Below, piece after piece: positions 6,897-10,718 of a DNA stretch of 10,718 nt. Positions within the stretch are counted from its first letter, which is position 1, and each line of letters starts with the position of its first letter. Source of the DNA: Desulfobulbaceae bacterium. GTDB taxonomy: Bacteria > Desulfobacterota > Desulfobulbia > Desulfobulbales > Desulfocapsaceae. The stretch spans positions 1 to 10,718 of the forward strand of contig DAOVUU010000040.1 in assembly GCA_030632405.1 (NCBI GenBank). Reading direction: 5' to 3'. The notes under the pieces were generated by a model, which saw only the letters and a program-made list of their open reading frames with translations, did no database searches and was not told the origin of the DNA. A program made the translations under genes and the position numbers.

Positions 6897-8198
6897 TTAC
6901 CCTGCCATCAGACCAGGTAAAAAGAGTGTGATCTCGGGGATAGCTATCAATAGAACAATTTCGCATATATCTGCAATTATAAAAGGGATAACTCCCCTGA
7001 AAATAGTCCCCATACGTTCCCCTGTGATTCCATGAATAATATACACATTGAGACCAACCGGAGGTGTTATCAGCCCCATCTCCGTGACTCGAACCACAAG
7101 GATACCAAACCAGATCGGGTCAAAACCAAGATTCTGTATCATTGGGTAGAACACCGGTACCGTAAGCAGCACAATGGCCATGGAGTCCATAATACATCCG
7201 AGAAAACCTACTATCGCCAGAATCAGCAGTAAAACTACATAGCGGTTTACGGTCAGTCCTCCAACCCAGGATGCCAACTCAAAAGGCAACCGACTGACTG
7301 AAAAAAAATAGCCAAGGATCATAGCCCCCATCACGACCATAAAAAGCATCCCCGTAGTTTTGGTCGTTTTAAGCAGGCTTGAGACAAATGTTTCCCAGGT
7401 TAATTTTTTCCTGAAAATAACAAAACAAAAAGTTCCGAAAGCGCCCACACCCGCAGCCTCAGTAGGTGTGAATACTCCAAAATAGATGCCTCCAATTACC
7501 ACTACAAATAGAACGACGACTTCCCATACCTTAAAAAGCGACAGCAATCTGTCGTTCATGGTTGAACGTGGTCCCGGAGGTCCCAACAGCGGATTCATAC
7601 GGGTTAAAATCATAATGGTAATTATATAGAAAAGAGCCTCCAGCAATCCAGGGATGAAACCGGCCAGAAACAGCTTGCCGATGGATTGCTCGGTAATAAT
7701 GCCGTAGATGATCAGAATAACACTGGGTGGAATCAAAATGCCTATACTGCCACCGGCGGCGATGCAACCAGTGGCAAGGGCTGTGTCGTATTTGTATTTT
7801 TTCATTTCCGGCATGGCCACCTTACCAAGAGTAGCGGCAGTGGCCAAACTGGAACCGCTGATGGCGGCAAAGCATGCGCAGGCCACCACCGTGGCCATTG
7901 CCAACCCCCCACGAAAATGCCCTATCCATTTATGCACGGTGCGATACAGATCTTCACTTATACCAGCAGTCAATGCAAAAGCCCCCATCAGAATAAAAAG
8001 TGGAATAACACTCAAATTCTGGCTCGACAAGGTGCTGTAGGGCACAGTTCTCAGCACCCCCAGGGCTGGTTCCAGTCCGACTATACAACCAAAACCCACA
8101 AAGCCTACAAGCGCCATACTTATACCGATATGCATTCGGGAGAAAATGAGAATAATCAGAACAAAAATACCAATAAAGCCTATGACAATCGGGCTCAT
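6897..8198 (-). CDS. dctM: TRAP transporter large permease subunit (DctM family), system 2
   Basis: The 433-residue, ~12-helix membrane protein has DctM signatures: GGSIGILIPPSVILIIYG near 149-166, GVFTPTEAAGVGAFGTF near 241-257, GCIMDSMAIVLLTVPVFYP, and GLITPPVGLNVYIIHGITG near the C-terminus. The ATG overlaps the dctQ stop by one base (TGATG), the usual sign of translational coupling and fixed subunit ratio. It forms the ion-driven channel part of the second TRAP system in the inner membrane. It differs in nearly every loop from the DctM at 623-1903, so the two systems were assembled independently or diverged long ago. The substrate is set by the binding protein and is not known. Confidence 0.96.
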   Translation of the reverse strand: MSPIVIGFIGIFVLIILIFSRMHIGISMALVGFVGFGCIVGLEPALGVLRTVPYSTLSSQNLSVIPLFILMGAFALTAGISEDLYRTVHKWIGHFRGGLAMATVVACACFAAISGSSLATAATLGKVAMPEMKKYKYDTALATGCIAAGGSIGILIPPSVILIIYGIITEQSIGKLFLAGFIPGLLEALFYIITIMILTRMNPLLGPPGPRSTMNDRLLSLFKVWEVVVLFVVVIGGIYFGVFTPTEAAGVGAFGTFCFVIFRKKLTWETFVSSLLKTTKTTGMLFMVVMGAMILGYFFSVSRLPFELASWVGGLTVNRYVVLLLILAIVGFLGCIMDSMAIVLLTVPVFYPMIQNLGFDPIWFGILVVRVTEMGLITPPVGLNVYIIHGITGERMGTIFRGVIPFIIADICEIVLLIAIPEITLFLPGLMAG

Positions 8199-8677
8199 CA
8201 GTTAGTAACCTCCGAAAATAATTCAATCAAATGCACAACAAGAATCAGACCGAACGTTGCAAAAGCTATGGCAGTAGGCGCAATGAACGGATAGGCCGGG
8301 ATCAACAAAACGGACGAAGTCAACCCAGAATCTCTGACCTCAAAGAAATAGAGGACGTTCTGCCAGGCGATAACAAAGACAAATATCAGAGTGATGAAGG
8401 TAGTTATAATATCGAAAACAGTCCTGACTTTCCTGGAAAAGCGCTCTATAATAAGATCGACACCGACATGCTCTTTCTGTTGGGCACAGTAGGCAATACT
8501 AAATGGTACCAGAATGGCCATCATGTATTCCACCAACTCAAAGGCCCCGGACAGAGGCCTGTTAAAAATATAACGCAGACCGACATCCAGAGCTGTGAGC
8601 GACATCATCAGAGCCAGCATGGAAGCACCGAAAGCAATCAAAAACTGGGTAAGTTTTTTTGCAATAATAGCAAGCAT
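8198..8677 (-). CDS. dctQ: TRAP transporter small permease subunit (DctQ family), system 2
   Basis: The 159-residue protein has four membrane segments, roughly residues 10-30, 47-65, 87-108 and 125-150. The DctQ signature between the first two appears as LSGAFELVEYMMAILV, followed by AYCAQQKEHVGVDLI. It lacks the long acidic N-terminus of the system-1 DctQ. The ribosome site is weak (GGA about 9 nt upstream), in keeping with lower expression than the binding protein. Its TGA overlaps the ATG of dctM. A terminator-like hairpin lies in the 128-nt gap between dctP and this gene, so part of the transcripts probably stop before reaching it. Confidence 0.94.
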   Translation of the reverse strand: MLAIIAKKLTQFLIAFGASMLALMMSLTALDVGLRYIFNRPLSGAFELVEYMMAILVPFSIAYCAQQKEHVGVDLIIERFSRKVRTVFDIITTFITLIFVFVIAWQNVLYFFEVRDSGLTSSVLLIPAYPFIAPTAIAFATFGLILVVHLIELFSEVTN

Positions 8678-8718
8678 TGTTTTTCCATCGCTAAATCTAT
8701 ATCAGAACGACCCAAGCT

Positions 8719-8765
8719 AAAAACATAACACCCCTGCCCCTATTTTAAAGGGGTCAAGGGTGTTA
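8719..8765 (-). terminator. Terminator-like attenuator hairpin between dctP and dctQ, system 2
   Basis: On the minus strand an outer 8-bp stem pairs TAACACCC (8758-8765) with GGGTGTTA (8726-8733). An inner CCCCT/GGGG stem closes an AT-rich loop, with a small internal bulge between the two stems. TTTTT follows two bases after the stem (8719-8723). This matches a rho-independent terminator. Because dctQM lie just beyond it, partial termination is likely, giving much more binding protein than membrane subunits, as is common in binding-protein-dependent transporters. The degree of read-through is inferred. Confidence 0.75.
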
Positions 8766-8805
8766 AGTGGATAATATCTACTGAGATCACACTAAGATTC
8801 AATCA

Positions 8806-9840
8806 TTACTCCTTGCTTAAAGAAACTGCAGTATCTAGAATTTCCTGGGCATTGGCATGCCCTTTACCCTCCATTTTTTTTACCCACTGGTCCCAGATGG
8901 GTTTTCCTGCCTTTTCAAGCCAGCGTTTACGCTCGGCATCAGGCAAGGAGTAAACATCAATACTCTTTCCAGCTGATTTGGCCTTTTCCATGACACCATC
9001 TTTGGCCGTGTCAAAATGATTACGCCCCCAGAACTTAGAACCTTCAAGCCCACTCACACTCATGATTGCATCCTGAATCTCTTTCCCCAGGCTGTCCCAC
9101 TTACGCTTGTTCATGGAGATTGAAAAATAGACTGCCGGGAACGGTACCGCAGTATAGTAGTTGGCCACCTCATACAGACGGAACCCATGGATGGCCTCCC
9201 ATGGAGCTCCCATACCATCGATAACACCTTTCTGCATAGACATATAGTTATCAGGCATTGGCACCATCATCGGAGTACCACCGAGAGCTTTCATCATTTC
9301 CGTAGGAGGTCCACCACTCATACGGATTTTCATCCCTCGAATTTCTTCCATGGTCTTGACCTGTTTTTTAGTGGTAATCAGTATATAGGGATTACTGGTG
9401 AAAAGAAGGAGAACTTTATTGGCTGAAAACTCTTTCTGTATGGCAGGATACTTTTCATACAACTTCCAGAGCACCTCACTGCCCTTTTCTGCCATCGTGT
9501 AAGGTAAAGCAGGTAAACTAACAACATCCGCCAGGGGGGTCATTCCCGGCCAGTAACCATGAAAACACCAGGAGATATCAGCTATGCCGCTCTTGGTAGC
9601 TCCCCATGCATCCTTACCTTTAGTCAAGGTTTGAGAGTAGAAGATCTGGATTTTAACCTTACCGTTAGTCGCCTTTTCTACCTGCTTGGCCCAGGGGGCG
9701 ATGGCATGCATGCCGCTCCAACTCGTCTCCGGGTTCTGGTTGGCAAAGGTTAAGGTGATTGGTTTAGCCACTGCAGCAGCAGCAAATCCCAGGACAACGC
9801 TGATCAGAATAAACGACAAAAGTCTACTTTTCTTACGCAT
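8806..9840 (-). CDS. dctP: TRAP transporter periplasmic substrate-binding protein (DctP family), system 2
   Basis: The 344-residue precursor has a clear Sec signal peptide (MRKKSRLLSFILISVVLGFA..., cleavage probably after AAAVA near residue 25). The mature start is KPITLTFANQNPETSW. DctP features include MKIRMSGGPPTEMMKALGG near 170-188, with Arg173 at the usual carboxylate-binding position, then the PMPDNYMSMQKGVIDGM segment near 194-210 and APWEAIHGFRLYEVANYYT after it. This is a different branch from the system-1 protein: it lacks the AFAEVYLALQQGVVDAQENP pattern of the sugar-acid binders. Relatives of this branch are common in anaerobic proteobacteria, with mostly unknown ligands, so I assign only an organic anion. 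GAGGAGG lies 5 nt before the ATG, a very strong ribosome site. It follows the iron-sulfur gene by 148 nt, which may hold its own promoter. Confidence 0.95.
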   Translation of the reverse strand: MRKKSRLLSFILISVVLGFAAAAVAKPITLTFANQNPETSWSGMHAIAPWAKQVEKATNGKVKIQIFYSQTLTKGKDAWGATKSGIADISWCFHGYWPGMTPLADVVSLPALPYTMAEKGSEVLWKLYEKYPAIQKEFSANKVLLLFTSNPYILITTKKQVKTMEEIRGMKIRMSGGPPTEMMKALGGTPMMVPMPDNYMSMQKGVIDGMGAPWEAIHGFRLYEVANYYTAVPFPAVYFSISMNKRKWDSLGKEIQDAIMSVSGLEGSKFWGRNHFDTAKDGVMEKAKSAGKSIDVYSLPDAERKRWLEKAGKPIWDQWVKKMEGKGHANAQEILDTAVSLSKE

Positions 9841-9900
9841 TGGTGCCTCCTCTCTTTGAGTTAATTTCTGTTAAACGCTCCATTTCAAATGATTAAGAAG

Positions 9901-9917
9901 TACACCTTATCGGTGTA
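9901..9917 (-). promoter_or_regulatory. Perfect inverted repeat upstream of dctP (system 2)
   Basis: TACACC-TTATC-GGTGTA is a 6-bp perfect inverted repeat with a 5-bp centre, 61 bp before the dctP start and 72 bp after the iron-sulfur gene stop. No T-run follows on the minus strand, so an operator is more likely than a terminator. A second, weaker repeat AGCCA-CTA-TGGCT lies at 9941-9953. The cognate regulator is unknown. Confidence 0.4.
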
Positions 9918-9988
9918 ACGACAAGGGTGACGGAGAGTTCAGCCACTATGGCTATTCCCCTTTCCTGCACAAAAGTAATACTACACCT

Positions 9989-10321
9989 TTACCGTGGTGA
10001 GAACAATACGGATCGAGGCGTTATTTCCATCTGCTGAACTAATTCTTCCAATGAACCGAATTCCATGCACGCTGCCTGGCAGTGTTTCACACACGCTGGT
10101 TTTTCACCCTGCTGATGACGATTGATACATAAATCACACAGTTCGGTGGGAAAAGGGAGATAGTCGATAGCCACCGGTTTCCTGTAGGCCGCATAAACAT
10201 ACTCTGTCACCTTGATCCCGCATTTGTCCGCCGGAAAATCGTGTTCCTGTTGGCATGCAACTTCACAGGAGTGGCAGCCAGTACAAAAATCATAATTTAT
10301 CAACAGTCCATTCTTAGACAT
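9989..10321 (-). CDS. Small 2[4Fe-4S] ferredoxin-like electron-transfer subunit of a molybdopterin oxidoreductase
   Basis: The 110-residue protein has two cysteine clusters: Cys13, Cys16, Cys19 and Cys23 (C-x2-C-x2-C-x3-C) and Cys62, Cys65, Cys77 and Cys81 (C-x2-C-x11-C-x3-C). Together they are enough to bind two [4Fe-4S] centres. The N-terminus MSKNGLLINYDFCTGC and the HSCEVACQQEH segment are typical of the beta subunits of the DMSO-reductase superfamily, but most of those hold four clusters and are about twice as long. There is no signal peptide. It starts 11 nt after the molybdopterin subunit stop, and its AGGAG site overlaps that stop codon, so the two are translated from one message and almost certainly form a complex passing electrons to or from the molybdenum centre. 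No membrane anchor gene follows in the window. Extra cysteines Cys34 and Cys85 are present, role unknown. Confidence 0.93.
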   Translation of the reverse strand: MSKNGLLINYDFCTGCHSCEVACQQEHDFPADKCGIKVTEYVYAAYRKPVAIDYLPFPTELCDLCINRHQQGEKPACVKHCQAACMEFGSLEELVQQMEITPRSVLFSPR

Positions 10322-10329
10322 AATGGGCT

Positions 10330-10334
10330 CTCCT
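10330..10334 (-). promoter_or_regulatory. Ribosome binding site of the iron-sulfur gene, overlapping the upstream stop codon
   Basis: AGGAG on the minus strand lies 8 nt before the ATG at 10321 and shares bases with the TAG stop of the molybdopterin subunit (10333-10335). Such overlap favours coupled translation of the two subunits. Confidence 0.75.
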
Positions 10335-10718
10335 ATTGAATAATTTTAGTTAAAGTGACGAGCGTGGTCTTATACTGTCCTCCGCCAAATCCTGAATCGG
10401 CATGCTGCGGACCTGGAACAATCTGATTTATCTGATAATCCCAAACTCTGAACAGATCCGGCTCACTGCCTTTCTCCTCCGGCATCCACCAACCGTGTAG
10501 AGTATGAATCATTTTAGGATGTACCCTCAGAGAAATTCTGACTTTGCGTCTTACCTTCCCCATATCATTTTCCAGATAGAGCCACTCCCCATCAGAAACC
10601 CTATATTCCTTTGCGGTATCAGGATGGACTTCAACATAGGGGTCCGGATGCTTGCTACGCAGCCATGGTATCATGCGATGTTCAGAGTGAAAAAACAGTG
10701 AAGACCGTGCTCCAGTGA
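10333..10718 (-). CDS. Molybdopterin oxidoreductase catalytic subunit, C-terminal molybdopterin-dinucleotide-binding domain (cut by right edge)
   Basis: The frame is open to the right edge, so the internal Met at 10674 is not a start; about 128 residues are visible. They match the C-terminal dinucleotide-binding barrel of the DMSO-reductase (Mo/W-bisPGD) superfamily: HSEHRMIPWLRSKHPDPYVEVHP, then a DGEWLYLEND segment with the usual turn, RVHPKMIHTLHGWWMPE, and a final GGGQYKTTLVTLTKI strand. These contact the pterin cofactor. The first active-site and any [4Fe-4S]-binding domains lie outside the window, so neither the reaction nor the metal ligand nor a Tat signal can be seen. The directly following 2[4Fe-4S] gene supports an electron-transfer oxidoreductase. 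The general shape resembles the large group of uncharacterised anaerobic bisPGD enzymes; naming it formate, thiosulfate or transhydroxylase would be guessing. Confidence 0.88.
   Translation of the reverse strand, partial: TGARSSLFFHSEHRMIPWLRSKHPDPYVEVHPDTAKEYRVSDGEWLYLENDMGKVRRKVRISLRVHPKMIHTLHGWWMPEEKGSEPDLFRVWDYQINQIVPGPQHADSGFGGGQYKTTLVTLTKIIQ

Noticed and set aside
7686..8728. Long plus-strand frames opposite dctM and dctQ of system 2
   Set aside because: They are rich in His, Asn, Gln and Lys, as expected for the reverse reading of membrane-protein codons, with no ribosome site or domain.
9981..10004. Terminator at the end of the iron-sulfur gene
   Set aside because: CACC/GGTG pairing near the stop is short, partly inside the coding sequence and not followed by a T-run.
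10333..10674. 113-residue free-standing gene starting at 10674
   Set aside because: The frame continues open to the window edge with residues matching the molybdopterin domain, so this Met is internal.

Overview
All twelve genes I can support lie on the minus strand, so transcription runs from the right edge to the left edge. The window is a transport-rich catabolic region of an anaerobic or facultatively anaerobic Gram-negative bacterium. The evidence is two complete three-gene TRAP transporters (periplasmic binding protein, small and large membrane subunits), a molybdopterin oxidoreductase paired with a dicluster ferredoxin-like protein, and strong purine-rich ribosome binding sites. A sulfate-reducing-type (Desulfobacterota-like) proteobacterium fits the style of the proteins, but this is an impression and not proof. 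No rRNA, tRNA, CRISPR array, insertion sequence or phage gene was seen.

Layout in transcription order, right to left: (1) the C-terminal end of a molybdopterin-dinucleotide oxidoreductase catalytic subunit, cut by the right edge, followed 11 nt later by a 110-residue 2[4Fe-4S] protein. (2) TRAP system 2 (dctP, dctQ, dctM), with a terminator-like hairpin between dctP and dctQ and a 1-nt overlap between dctQ and dctM. It is followed by an AEC-family (auxin efflux carrier-like) permease. (3) A 382-bp non-coding stretch rich in inverted repeats, probably the control region of the next group. (4) A short-chain dehydrogenase and a fumarylacetoacetate-hydrolase-family enzyme. (5) A 300-bp non-coding stretch with repeated GGATAAC-type boxes. 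(6) TRAP system 1 (dctP, dctQ, dctM), then a zinc-dependent medium-chain dehydrogenase cut by the left edge.

The left half reads as a sugar-acid module. The TRAP-1 binding protein resembles sialic-acid/sugar-acid binders. The SDR and FAH-family proteins resemble the pair that oxidises a 2-keto-3-deoxy sugar acid to a 2,4-diketo acid and then cleaves it hydrolytically (the non-phosphorylative L-fuconate/L-rhamnonate-type route, giving pyruvate plus a hydroxy acid). The zinc dehydrogenase could feed this route. The dehydratase that should make the 2-keto-3-deoxy acid is not in the window and may lie beyond the left edge. The right half pairs a second, divergent TRAP system and an AEC permease with a molybdenum/iron-sulfur oxidoreductase. 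Its substrate cannot be read from sequence. I found no clearly undescribed system. The most interesting points are the gene combination and the structured non-coding DNA at both dctP-dctQ junctions and upstream of both operon-like groups.
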